This document shows, one piece after another, positions 16,867 to 24,670 of a stretch of 38,608 nucleotides of DNA (position 1 is the stretch's first letter; every line of letters begins with the position of its first letter). Source of the stretch: Patescibacteria group bacterium (GTDB lineage: Bacteria; Patescibacteriota; Minisyncoccia; JAHIHE01; JAGLIN01); assembly GCA_029210775.1 (NCBI GenBank), contig JARGGI010000001.1, positions 80,493 to 119,100 of the forward strand. The letters are read 5' to 3'. The notes beneath the pieces were generated by a model that worked only from the letters and a program-made list of their open reading frames with translations, did no database searches and had not been told where the DNA came from. Both the position numbers and the translations under genes were made by a program.

Positions 16867-17883
16867 ATGACAACTAAAAATAATAGGGAGAACATCTTTT
16901 CTCAATTAAGGAAAGACCTTGTTAGTGGCACCTGGGTATTGTTTTCGACAAAAAGAAATCAACGACCAGATTGTTTCAAAAACAGAGAAAGAAAAAATGA
17001 AAAAGAAAAAAATGAAAAAGATTGTCTATTTTGCAAAGAAAATATATCAAATCAAGAAGAAGATACATTGGTTTATACAAAAAAAGATAATGATTGGAGC
17101 TTGAAAGTTTTTCCAAATAAGTTTCCAGCTTTATCGTCTGAATATAAAGACATAAACAAGAGAGAATATGGCCCATTTGAGGTGATTGACGGGATTGGAT
17201 ATCATGAAGTTCTTGTGACTGAAGATCACAATCTTGATATGGCAGAATTGGAAGTTATACAGATTGCTGAAATTCTAGATGCCTATCAAGATAGATATGT
17301 TTCTTTGATGAACAGAAAACATATAAAATATATTTCTATTTTTAAAAATTATGGATATGATGCAGGAGCTTCAATTAGACATCCTCATAGTCAAATCGTT
17401 GCAATGCCCATAATTGATCCAGATGTTTTCAGGAGTATAAATGGAAGTGAAGAATATTTTAGAGTTCATACGGAATGTGTTCATTGCGTGATGATTGGAT
17501 GGGAAAAGGAAAGTGGAAAAAGAATGATATTTGAAAATGAAGATTTTATAGTTGTTTGTCCTTTTGTTTCAAGGGTTTCTTTTGAAATGCGGGTTTATCC
17601 CAAAAGACATTTATCATATTTTGAAAGGATCACTGATGTGCAAAAAATTAAGCTGGCGGAAGCAATGAAATTTTGTTTGTCTAAGTTGAAGAAAAATTTA
17701 AATGATGCATCATATAATATGTTTTTACACACTTCTCCATGTGATGGAAAAACTTATGATCACTATCATTGGCACTTTGAAATATTTCCAAAAACAAATA
17801 CTTGGGCTGGTCTTGAACTTAGCACAGGGATAGAAATTTGTGCAATTCTTCCTGAAAGAGCAGCTGAAATATTAAGAAAATAA
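16867..17883 (+). CDS. galT: Galactose-1-phosphate uridylyltransferase-family protein
   Basis: GalT transfers UMP between UDP-glucose and galactose-1-phosphate. The 338 residues hold two HIT-like halves. The catalytic motif H172-P-H174-S-Q176 is in ASIRHPHSQIVAMP. Zinc-type cysteine pairs are CLFC in the N-half and CVHC at the start of the second half. The C-half contains HYHWHFEIFP. A Lys/Glu/Asn-rich insert lies before CLFC. Related enzymes include ADP-glucose phosphorylases, so the sugar substrate is uncertain. The next gene begins 10 bases on. Confidence 0.87.
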   Translation: MTTKNNRENIFSQLRKDLVSGTWVLFSTKRNQRPDCFKNRERKNEKEKNEKDCLFCKENISNQEEDTLVYTKKDNDWSLKVFPNKFPALSSEYKDINKREYGPFEVIDGIGYHEVLVTEDHNLDMAELEVIQIAEILDAYQDRYVSLMNRKHIKYISIFKNYGYDAGASIRHPHSQIVAMPIIDPDVFRSINGSEEYFRVHTECVHCVMIGWEKESGKRMIFENEDFIVVCPFVSRVSFEMRVYPKRHLSYFERITDVQKIKLAEAMKFCLSKLKKNLNDASYNMFLHTSPCDGKTYDHYHWHFEIFPKTNTWAGLELSTGIEICAILPERAAEILRK

Positions 17884-17893
17884 TATAAAATAA

Positions 17894-18376
17894 ATGGATT
17901 TTCGACTTCTTTTTGATTATTTTTCTCCTGAAATGGCTACATTTATAATTTCAATGCTTCCAGTTTCTGAGCTTAGAGGTTCGATACCTGTTGCGATTGG
18001 AATTTATAATATTGATCCATTAAAAGCATTTTTCATATCAATTATTGGGAATATGATTCCTGTTGTCGTCGTTTTGATTACTATTGAACCTATTTCAAAA
18101 TATTTAATGGAAAAATCAAAAATATTTAACAAGTTTTTTATTTGGTTATTTGCAAGAACAAGGAGAAAATATAATGGTAAATTTGAAAAATGGGGAGCAC
18201 TTGCACTTGTTACTTTTGTTGCTATTCCTCTTCCAATTACGGGTGGATATAGCGGCGCAATTGCAGCTTTTGTGTTTGGGATACCATTTAAGAAAGCCCT
18301 GCCATTGATTGCTCTTGGTGTTATTATAGCTGGTGTTATTATGACTGGATTAAGCCTAGGAGTTTGGGGATTTTAG
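17894..18376 (+). CDS. COG2426 small multidrug export-like membrane protein
   Basis: This is an integral membrane protein of 160 residues with about four helices. The family signature (Sm_multidrug_ex, PF06695) is seen as MLPVSELRGSIPVAIGIYN near the N-terminus and AIPLPITGGYSGAIAAFVFG in the C-half. A basic loop (FARTRRKYNGKFEKWG) separates them. The family name is historical and its transport role is unproven. The gene ends just before a palindromic repeat. Confidence 0.85.
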   Translation: MDFRLLFDYFSPEMATFIISMLPVSELRGSIPVAIGIYNIDPLKAFFISIIGNMIPVVVVLITIEPISKYLMEKSKIFNKFFIWLFARTRRKYNGKFEKWGALALVTFVAIPLPITGGYSGAIAAFVFGIPFKKALPLIALGVIIAGVIMTGLSLGVWGF

Positions 18377-18380
18377 TGTT

Positions 18381-18409
18381 TGTTATTCTGAATCAAGTTC
18401 AGAATGACA
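18381..18409. repeat. Palindromic repeat, GTCATT/AATGAC family (most intact short copy)
   Basis: TGTTATTCTGAA at 18381-18392 pairs with TTCAGAATGACA at 18398-18409: 12 bp with one T-G pair and the five-base loop TCAAG. It lies 5 bases after a stop codon. The TTCAGAATGACA end is shared with other copies in this window. It has no T-run, so it is not a standard terminator. Confidence 0.7.
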
Positions 18410-18442
18410 AATAATAATTAGCTTAATATTAATTTAATATTT

Positions 18443-19624
18443 ATGAAAAAAATATATTTAGATTATGCGGCAACTACGCCGGTGGATAAAAAAGTTTTAG
18501 TTGAAATGATGCCTTATTTTGCGAAAAAATTTGGTAATCCTTCGAGTGTTCATCAATTTGGTCAAGAAGCTCTTGAGGGAGTAGATAATGCACGTTTAAA
18601 AGTGGCTGATTTTTTGCATTGTCTTGTAAACGAAGTTATTTTTACAAGTGGTGCAACGGAGAGTAATAATTTGGCGATAAAGGGAGTTATAAAAGCAACT
18701 CAAATTGAAAATCCTCATATTATTACATCTGCCATTGAGCATCACTGCGTTTTAAATGCTTGTCAAACTGTTCAAAAAGATAAAATTGCAGAAGTGTCTT
18801 TTGTAAAAGTTAATAAAGACGGAATTATAAATGTAGGTGATATAAAAAATGTTATAAAAGACAATACAATCTTAGTTTCAATTATGTATGCTAATAATGA
18901 AGTGGGCACAATTCAGCCAATTGCTGAAATTGGAAAAATGCTAAAAGAAATTAACATTGATAGAGAAAAAAATAATTTGTCAAGAATATATTTTCACACG
19001 GACGCTGTACAGGCGGTAAATTATCTTGATTGCGATGTAAACAAGTTAGGTGTTGATTTTCTTTCTTTGTCTGGGCATAAAATTTATGGACCAAAAGGAA
19101 TTGGCGTTTTATATATTAGACAAGAATCTAAGATAAAATCAATTCAACAAGGAGGGGAGCAAGAATATAATTTAAGAGCTGGAACGCACAATGTTCCATG
19201 TATTGTTGGGATTGGAAAGGCGATTTCATTGGTGATAGAAAACAGAAAAAAGATGGCCGATATAAAGAAATTGCGAGATTATATGATTGATAAAGTTTTA
19301 AAAAATATTTCTGGCTCTCAATTAAACGGTTCTAAAGAATTACGCCTGCCTCATAATATAAATATCAGTTTTAAAGGAATTGAAGGTGAGAGCCTATTGA
19401 TGATGTTTGATCAAGAAGGAATTGCAGTTTCAACTGGTTCTGCTTGCTCTTCGGCTTCTCTTGCACCTTCGCATGTTCTTTCTGCTATGGGAATACCACC
19501 AGAGATTGCCCACGCAAGCATCAGATTCACACTTGGAAAAGAAACCACAAAAGAAAATATAGATTATACCTTGAAAGTATTAATTGAAAAAATAAAAAGA
19601 TTAAGAAAAATTTCTGGGATGTAA
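18443..19624 (+). CDS. iscS: Cysteine desulfurase (NifS/IscS family)
   Basis: This PLP enzyme takes sulfur from cysteine to form a persulfide. The protein has 393 residues. The PLP lysine is K213 in LSGHKIYGPKG, and the active-site cysteine is C335 in STGSACSSASLAPSHVL. Other marks are LDYAATTPVD at the start and SGATESNNLAIKG. ThiI starts 10 bases downstream, so its main client here is probably tRNA 4-thiouridine synthesis. No IscU, SufBCD or ferredoxin gene is nearby. NifS versus IscS subtype is not settled. Confidence 0.93.
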   Translation: MKKIYLDYAATTPVDKKVLVEMMPYFAKKFGNPSSVHQFGQEALEGVDNARLKVADFLHCLVNEVIFTSGATESNNLAIKGVIKATQIENPHIITSAIEHHCVLNACQTVQKDKIAEVSFVKVNKDGIINVGDIKNVIKDNTILVSIMYANNEVGTIQPIAEIGKMLKEINIDREKNNLSRIYFHTDAVQAVNYLDCDVNKLGVDFLSLSGHKIYGPKGIGVLYIRQESKIKSIQQGGEQEYNLRAGTHNVPCIVGIGKAISLVIENRKKMADIKKLRDYMIDKVLKNISGSQLNGSKELRLPHNINISFKGIEGESLLMMFDQEGIAVSTGSACSSASLAPSHVLSAMGIPPEIAHASIRFTLGKETTKENIDYTLKVLIEKIKRLRKISGM

Positions 19625-19633
19625 AATATTATT

Positions 19634-20851
19634 ATGTATACTCATATTATAGTCCACTACGACGAAATCACTTTAAAAGGGGGTAATAGGCCTTTTTTTG
19701 AACGTGTTTTAGTGGATAATATCAGAGAATTTTTAAAGGATATTAAATATGATAATTTTTATAAAGAAGGTGGAAAAATAATTTTAAATATTAATAAAAA
19801 TACTGATTTAGAAAAAATAAAAAAGACTTTAAAAAATATACCTGGAATCTCTAATTTCAATTTTGCAGTTTTAGAGGAAAAAAATTTAGAAAAGATAAAT
19901 AAAAAAACAGTTGAACTTTTGAAAAATTATTTAAAAACTGAAAATGAGAAAAACCTTCGACAAACTCAGGATGACAGAAAAAATGAAATAAAAACTTTTA
20001 AAATTGAAGCAAGAAGAGCTGATAAAAAATTCGCTCTAAAATCTCCGGAAATAAATGCCAAAGTAGGAGAGTATGTTATAGAAAATATGAAATTAAAAGT
20101 TGATGTCCATAGTCCAGATTTAGATGTAATTATAGATATAGGATATAAACAGTGTTATATATATTTTGAAAAAACGATTGGTATTGGCGGACTACCAGTT
20201 GGAACGACAGGCAATTTAATAAGCTTGATTTCAGGAGGGATAGACAGTCCTGTGGCGAGCTTTATGATGAATAAAAGAGGGGCTAAAAATATTTTTGTTC
20301 ATTTTAAAAATAAGACAATTGCAGGTCAAAACGATGGTCAAGATAAAATTGAAAAATTAGTAAAGCAGTTATGTAAATTTCAAGGAAAATCAAAACTTTA
20401 TGTTATAGCTTTTGAAAAATTTCAGAAAAAAATTATTGTCAATATTCCTTCAAAAAATCGTATGATTGTTTATAGGAGAATTATGTTTAAAATTGCTGGA
20501 GAAATTGCGAAAAAAGAAAAAGCAAAGGGATTTGTGACAGGTGACAGTTTGAGCCAGGTTGCTTCACAAACTATTGATAACATTAGTGCTATTTATAATA
20601 TTGCAAAACTTCCAATATTCCCACCATTAATAGGTATGAATAAGCAAGAGATTATAAATATTGCTGAAAAAATTGATACATATAATATTTCAATATTACC
20701 CTATCAGGATTGTTGTAGCTTTCTTATTGCTATACATCCAGAAACTAGGGCAAATCTTGAAGAAATTTTGAAACAAGAAAATAATATTAAAATTGACAGG
20801 ATGATTAATGATGTTATTTTAAATAATAAGCCAACAATAATTGAATTATAA
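19634..20851 (+). CDS. thiI: tRNA 4-thiouridine synthase ThiI
   Basis: ThiI adenylates U8 of tRNA and inserts sulfur delivered by the cysteine desulfurase. It has 405 residues: an N-terminal ferredoxin-like plus THUMP region, with IEARRADKKFALKSPEINA, then a PP-loop ATPase with SGGIDSPVAS at 200-209. The conserved PYQDCCSFL follows. There is no C-terminal rhodanese domain, so this is the short form. An oddity: residues 107-115 (NLRQTQDDR) are encoded by a piece of a palindromic repeat inserted in frame in the loop just before the THUMP strand KTFKIEARR. Confidence 0.93.
   Translation: MYTHIIVHYDEITLKGGNRPFFERVLVDNIREFLKDIKYDNFYKEGGKIILNINKNTDLEKIKKTLKNIPGISNFNFAVLEEKNLEKINKKTVELLKNYLKTENEKNLRQTQDDRKNEIKTFKIEARRADKKFALKSPEINAKVGEYVIENMKLKVDVHSPDLDVIIDIGYKQCYIYFEKTIGIGGLPVGTTGNLISLISGGIDSPVASFMMNKRGAKNIFVHFKNKTIAGQNDGQDKIEKLVKQLCKFQGKSKLYVIAFEKFQKKIIVNIPSKNRMIVYRRIMFKIAGEIAKKEKAKGFVTGDSLSQVASQTIDNISAIYNIAKLPIFPPLIGMNKQEIINIAEKIDTYNISILPYQDCCSFLIAIHPETRANLEEILKQENNIKIDRMINDVILNNKPTIIEL
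19954..19976. repeat. Repeat fragment inside thiI
   Basis: The bases CTTCGACAAACTCAGGATGA plus CA match the right half of a palindromic repeat type that I know from many bacterial genomes, there usually intergenic. Here it lies in frame in the coding region and adds a polar loop. The end, AGGATGACA, agrees with the other copies in this window. Confidence 0.6.
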
Positions 20852-20855
20852 ATCA

Positions 20856-20884
20856 TTGACATTTATTATAAATTATGGTAATAT
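20856..20884 (+). promoter_or_regulatory. Promoter for the membrane protein-HD operon
   Basis: TTGACA at 20856-20861 and TAATAT at 20879-20884 are spaced by 17 bases, with TGG directly before the -10. An overlapping TATAAT at 20882-20887 would give a spacing of 20. The leader is short, about 20 bases. Confidence 0.65.
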
Positions 20885-20910
20885 AATAGCATTCATTAAA
20901 TAATATATTT

Positions 20911-22521
20911 ATGACAAAGCAAATTTCTGAAACAGCAAATAAATTTATAAATGATTACAAAGAAGCAGTAAAAATTGAAAAAACTTATAATCAAACAGAT
21001 GAAGAAAAAATAAAAGTTCATCAGGTTTCAAGTAAGATTGCTTTTTTATATGAAAAATTAAGGAACTCCGTTGATTATCAAGAAGACCATCTTCTGAGAA
21101 AAATTGCCATTGAAAGAATATTAAAAAGAAGATTGATGACTGAAAAGAATGAGCTTAATGTTGCGAAATTTTTGATGTTTGAATTAATAAGAGCGAGATA
21201 TCTTCCTAACGATAAAATTCCAGAAAAACGAATTGAAGATATAAAAGAAATTATCGAAAAATATACACTACTTATTAATAATATTTCAGAAACTAATGAA
21301 GATGAAAAAAACAATGATACGGAATATTTGTTTGATTGGATAGCGGGAATTGCAGCTTGTGAAATTGAAGAAAAAATTGCTCCATATAAAAGAGAAAATG
21401 CGATTATTGAATTTGCTCAAAAAACAATTGACAGGAAGTTAAAAGTCCCAGAAGGGCTTATGAGTCAGGAAGATAAAAGAATTCAAATTTACATTGCGGT
21501 TCTTCGAAATCTGACGAAATCTGATCTTTCTTTAATTCAATATAGGCTATTTGAAAGAAAACATCCAGAATGGTTTTTTGCTCCATCGGAAGAAATTATT
21601 CTTAATATGTCAAAAAATATCAATTTTCTTGTTAATAATATAGAGAAGCAAATTAACAATTCATCTGGAGAAAACTTCTCAAGATTTGTAAAAAAGAACC
21701 TTGCATATTTCACAATTCTTGAAGGTGTAGTTCTAAAAAATATAAACAATATAGATAAGATATTTTCATATCATCTTCATATTGAAGATTCAATTAAAGA
21801 AGCGTGTGTAAAAAAATATAAGGAAGCAAAGTCAAAACTTAAAAGAGCTGCCGTTAGAAGCATAATTTATATATTTATTACTAAGATGTTTTTGGCTTTT
21901 ATTGTAGAGTACCCTTTTGATAAATATATAATTGGCCATATAAATTATATTGCTCTTGGAATAAACATAATGTTTCCTCCTTTGCTGATGTTTTTGGTAG
22001 TTGTGACAATTAAAGTTCCGAGCAAGAAAAATACAGAACTCATTGTTCAAGGAATAAAAGAAATGGTATATGGAAAATATACAAACCCGCCTTTTATTTT
22101 AAAAGGTGTTTTGCCGAAGAATTCTTTTTTTTACAAAACTTTTAAATTTTTCTATCTCTTGATATTTGTTGGTTCATTTGGGACTATAATTTATATATTG
22201 GAAAAATTAAATTTTAATGTAGTTAGTATCGGTTTGTTTTTATTCTTTTTAAGCGTTGTGAGTTATTTTGGGATTAGAATTCGTCAAAACGCTCGTGAGC
22301 TTGTTGTGGTCAAGAGAAAAGAGGGGATTATAACGTTTATAACAGATCTTTTTTCAATTCCGATTTTACGGATGGGACAATGGCTTTCCACAAAACTTTC
22401 AAACATAAATGTGTTTGTATTTGTCCTTGATTTCATTATTGAAGCACCTTTTAAAACTTTTGTGGAAGTTTTTGAAGAATGGATTTATTATATTAAAGAG
22501 GAAAGAGATAAAATATACTAA
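20911..22521 (+). CDS. Uncharacterised membrane protein with cytosolic helical N-domain
   Basis: This is a protein of 536 residues that I cannot assign to a named family. Residues 1-310 are soluble, charged and probably all-helical. Membrane segments follow near 317-335, 345-367, 410-430 and 433-455. The loop between the second and third contains VPSKKNTELIVQGIKEMVYG. The C-terminus (about 485-536) is amphipathic or partly membrane-inserted and ends with a charged tail. It has its own promoter and is followed after one base by an HD-domain phosphohydrolase. It may be a membrane anchor or sensor for that enzyme; this is only inference from adjacency. Confidence 0.8.
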   Translation: MTKQISETANKFINDYKEAVKIEKTYNQTDEEKIKVHQVSSKIAFLYEKLRNSVDYQEDHLLRKIAIERILKRRLMTEKNELNVAKFLMFELIRARYLPNDKIPEKRIEDIKEIIEKYTLLINNISETNEDEKNNDTEYLFDWIAGIAACEIEEKIAPYKRENAIIEFAQKTIDRKLKVPEGLMSQEDKRIQIYIAVLRNLTKSDLSLIQYRLFERKHPEWFFAPSEEIILNMSKNINFLVNNIEKQINNSSGENFSRFVKKNLAYFTILEGVVLKNINNIDKIFSYHLHIEDSIKEACVKKYKEAKSKLKRAAVRSIIYIFITKMFLAFIVEYPFDKYIIGHINYIALGINIMFPPLLMFLVVVTIKVPSKKNTELIVQGIKEMVYGKYTNPPFILKGVLPKNSFFYKTFKFFYLLIFVGSFGTIIYILEKLNFNVVSIGLFLFFLSVVSYFGIRIRQNARELVVVKRKEGIITFITDLFSIPILRMGQWLSTKLSNINVFVFVLDFIIEAPFKTFVEVFEEWIYYIKEERDKIY

Positions 22522-22522
22522 A

Positions 22523-23515
22523 ATGATTATAAAAGATAAAATTTGGGATAAAATTGTAATTCAAGATGATTTAGTTGAGAAAATCATCAAAGACAGGGAT
22601 TTTCAGAGATTGAAAGATGTGTCACAATTTGGAATTTTCAAGCATTGTTTTTTGTTTGACATTGAGTTTAGTAGATTTGAACATAGTATCGGAGTTTACT
22701 ATTTGCTAAAAAAATTTGGAGCAAAACGAGATGAATGCATAGCTGGACTTCTGCATGACATATCTCACGGAGCATTTTCACACGTTCTTGATTTGATTTT
22801 TATAAATGATGGCAATGAAGAATATGCAGACAGTATTCTTTTTGAAAAAATATCAAATTCAAATATTGGGAAGATTTTAAAAGAGAATGATTTTAATTTA
22901 AATAAGATTATAAATAATAAAAAACATGTCATTCTTGACAGAGAACTTCCTAACATTGCAGCAGACAGAATTGATTATACATTAAGAGACCCTTTAGGAA
23001 TGAACATTCAACTGGCAAAAAAGATTGTAAACTCATTGAAAATTATAAAAGGGGAGTTTGTTTTTCAAAATTCTTTTGTGGCAAATCTTTTTGCCCAGCA
23101 ATATTACATTTTAAATAATGAATTCTGGTCTTCGGCTTTTTGGACTGTTAATCACAAACTTCTTGCGCAAATAATAAAACTGAGTTTGGAAAAGAACTAT
23201 ATTAAAAAAGAGGATCTATTCTCTTTAGACGATTATCAAATTACAAAAATGATTGAAGAAAGAAAAGATAAAGAAATTTTAAAACTAATAAAGAAAATAA
23301 AAAGCCTTGATTATCATAAAATTGAAATTGTTGGAAAAGATGATAAATGTGATAAATATGATTACAGCTGGAAGAAAAAAAATCGGTTTGTTGACCCAAA
23401 AATATTAATTAGAAAAAAAGTAAAAAAATTAAGTGATATAAATTCAGAATGGAGACTTAAGCTTGAATATTTTAAAAAACATCCATATTTTGAATATAGG
23501 GTTAAATTAAAATAA
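22523..23515 (+). CDS. HD-domain phosphohydrolase (COG1078-like)
   Basis: HD proteins are metal-dependent phosphohydrolases. The COG1078 branch includes dNTPase-like enzymes. The protein has 330 residues from the ATG at 22523; a longer in-frame start inside the preceding gene is unlikely. The metal-binding set is present: H54 in SRFEHSIGVY, H78-D79 and H82 in LLHDISHGAFSH, and D148 in NIAADRIDYTLRD. The C-terminal third is Lys-rich and less typical. Substrate is unknown: dNTP or a nucleotide signal are both possible. It begins one base after the stop of the membrane protein. Confidence 0.85.
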   Translation: MIIKDKIWDKIVIQDDLVEKIIKDRDFQRLKDVSQFGIFKHCFLFDIEFSRFEHSIGVYYLLKKFGAKRDECIAGLLHDISHGAFSHVLDLIFINDGNEEYADSILFEKISNSNIGKILKENDFNLNKIINNKKHVILDRELPNIAADRIDYTLRDPLGMNIQLAKKIVNSLKIIKGEFVFQNSFVANLFAQQYYILNNEFWSSAFWTVNHKLLAQIIKLSLEKNYIKKEDLFSLDDYQITKMIEERKDKEILKLIKKIKSLDYHKIEIVGKDDKCDKYDYSWKKKNRFVDPKILIRKKVKKLSDINSEWRLKLEYFKKHPYFEYRVKLK

Positions 23516-23535
23516 ATAATTTTTAATATAAAATT

Positions 23536-23922
23536 ATGGGAGAAAGAAAATTTTTTCCTGGAAAAGGAAATATAATGGAATTTGATCATAAAGATGATCC
23601 AGATAGAAATGGAAATTTATCAATTGAAGAAAGATTAAGAAAAGCAGAAAAATGGAAAAGCGAAAAAGAAGAAAGAGATAAAAGATTACAAGAAATCAAA
23701 ACAGAACAAGAGCGACCAGTTGTAATCTCAAGCACCAAAATGAAAGAATTGACCGTTGAACAAAAGAAGGTCAAATTAGAAAAACTCAAGGAGTATTTTG
23801 AGTGTTTAGTAAGTGGCGAAGCTCCACGAATAGTAAAAGACAATAAAGGAGTAATGGAAGAAGAATTTTTATATGTGAAAGCGGAGATAAAAAAGTTAGA
23901 AGAAGAATTAAAAGAAGGATAG
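23536..23922 (+). CDS. Small charged coiled-coil protein (unrecognised)
   Basis: This has 128 residues and matches no family I know. The sequence is almost entirely Lys, Glu and Arg, with heptad-like stretches at about 28-60 (LSIEERLRKAEKWKSEKEER) and 75-90, and again at the C-terminus (KAEIKKLEEELKEG). There is no signal peptide or membrane segment. It lies 20 bases after the HD gene and is probably the third gene of that operon. Confidence 0.65.
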   Translation: MGERKFFPGKGNIMEFDHKDDPDRNGNLSIEERLRKAEKWKSEKEERDKRLQEIKTEQERPVVISSTKMKELTVEQKKVKLEKLKEYFECLVSGEAPRIVKDNKGVMEEEFLYVKAEIKKLEEELKEG

Positions 23923-24600
23923 AAAATCTTGTTTATTTATGATTAAATTTAAAAGAAGCAGAAAAGAGAGCAAGGATATCTCTGTGGTTTAATATGTTTA
24001 ATGTTTTATTGACTGTTAGTGCAACTTGTATTGTGTTATTTTTAAAAATCTCTTTAATAAAGATAAAAAAAACAATAAATTTTGAGATATTATAAATATT
24101 TCACTTATTGATACAAATATTTTAAAAACATTACAATTAAGACATACATTAACAACTTGATTACATATACATAAAATCCGCCATAGAAGCGGATATAAAA
24201 AGATTGTGAGTATGTCGCACAAGGTAGCTTTTACGACATTGGTTCTTGATTTTAGTGTCTTCTAATATAAGCAATAGATCTCCTTTCTAGATAAACTGAA
24301 TTTTATGTTACTAAATTTATTTTTTTAATAGGCATCAGTAATAGGTAGCTCAAGTCTGTTTTTTTATTTAAAATCATTCACAATTTTCAATGTATCACAT
24401 CTATTAAACAAATTATTGCTTGTCACAAATAAATGTCTATAAAAAAATATTTTACTGTGTTTTAAAATTATATAATATTCTATAAATAAATATCAATTAT
24501 AAACAATTTACTAAGAATCACATAATTGAACGATTTATAAATAATAGATTCTGAATTAATTCAAAATGACAATTTTTATAAATTTTTTATATATAAATAT
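23923..24600. other. Long stretch without a convincing gene
   Basis: This very A/T-rich stretch lies between convergent operons. It holds an open frame at 23943-24095 (+) that reads AEKRARISLWFNMF and then a hydrophobic run VLLTVSATCIVLFL; it starts after a TGA, has only an internal ATG at 23994, and looks like the tail of a broken membrane protein gene. A 6-bp hairpin ATCCGC/GCGGAT lies at 24176-24194. I see no tRNA, tmRNA or other known RNA. Confidence 0.5.
24548..24571. repeat. Decayed palindromic repeat
   Basis: ATTCTGAATTAATTCAAAATGACA is a degenerate version of the copy at 18381-18409, with the same outer ends (ATTCTGAA and AATGACA). The stem is imperfect. It is noncoding. Confidence 0.55.
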
Positions 24601-24626
24601 AAAAGAGTTTTACAGAACTCTTTTTT
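24601..24626 (-). terminator. Intrinsic terminator downstream of the secreted peptidase gene
   Basis: AAAAGAGTT at 24601-24609 and AACTCTTTT at 24616-24624 form a 9-bp stem with a six-base loop. On the - strand it follows the peptidase gene by about 45 bases and ends ...CTCTTTTATATTT. On the + strand it also has a TT tail, so it may work both ways for the convergent operons. Confidence 0.65.
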
Positions 24627-24644
24627 AACAGAACTCTTTTTTAA
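24613..24644. repeat. 16-bp tandem duplication at the terminator
   Basis: CAGAACTCTTTTTTAA at 24613-24628 is repeated exactly at 24629-24644. It duplicates one arm and the T-run of the terminator, so two alternative right arms can pair with the single left arm. Confidence 0.75.
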
Positions 24645-24670
24645 GGGAAATTAATTTATGTCGCAAAATA

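Noticed and set aside
22409-22522. Longer N-terminus for the HD protein
   Set aside because: It would lie entirely within the preceding gene in another frame and adds residues without family similarity. The ATG at 22523 directly follows the upstream stop.
24176-24194. ATCCGC/GCGGAT hairpin as a terminator or ncRNA
   Set aside because: A 6-bp stem with a 7-base loop and no T-run on the + strand. On the - strand it is about 480 bases past the gene end.
24016-24222. Small - strand hydrophobic frame of 68 codons in the 24-kb gap
   Set aside because: It has no promoter, no Shine-Dalgarno and a composition expected of reversed A/T-rich noncoding DNA.
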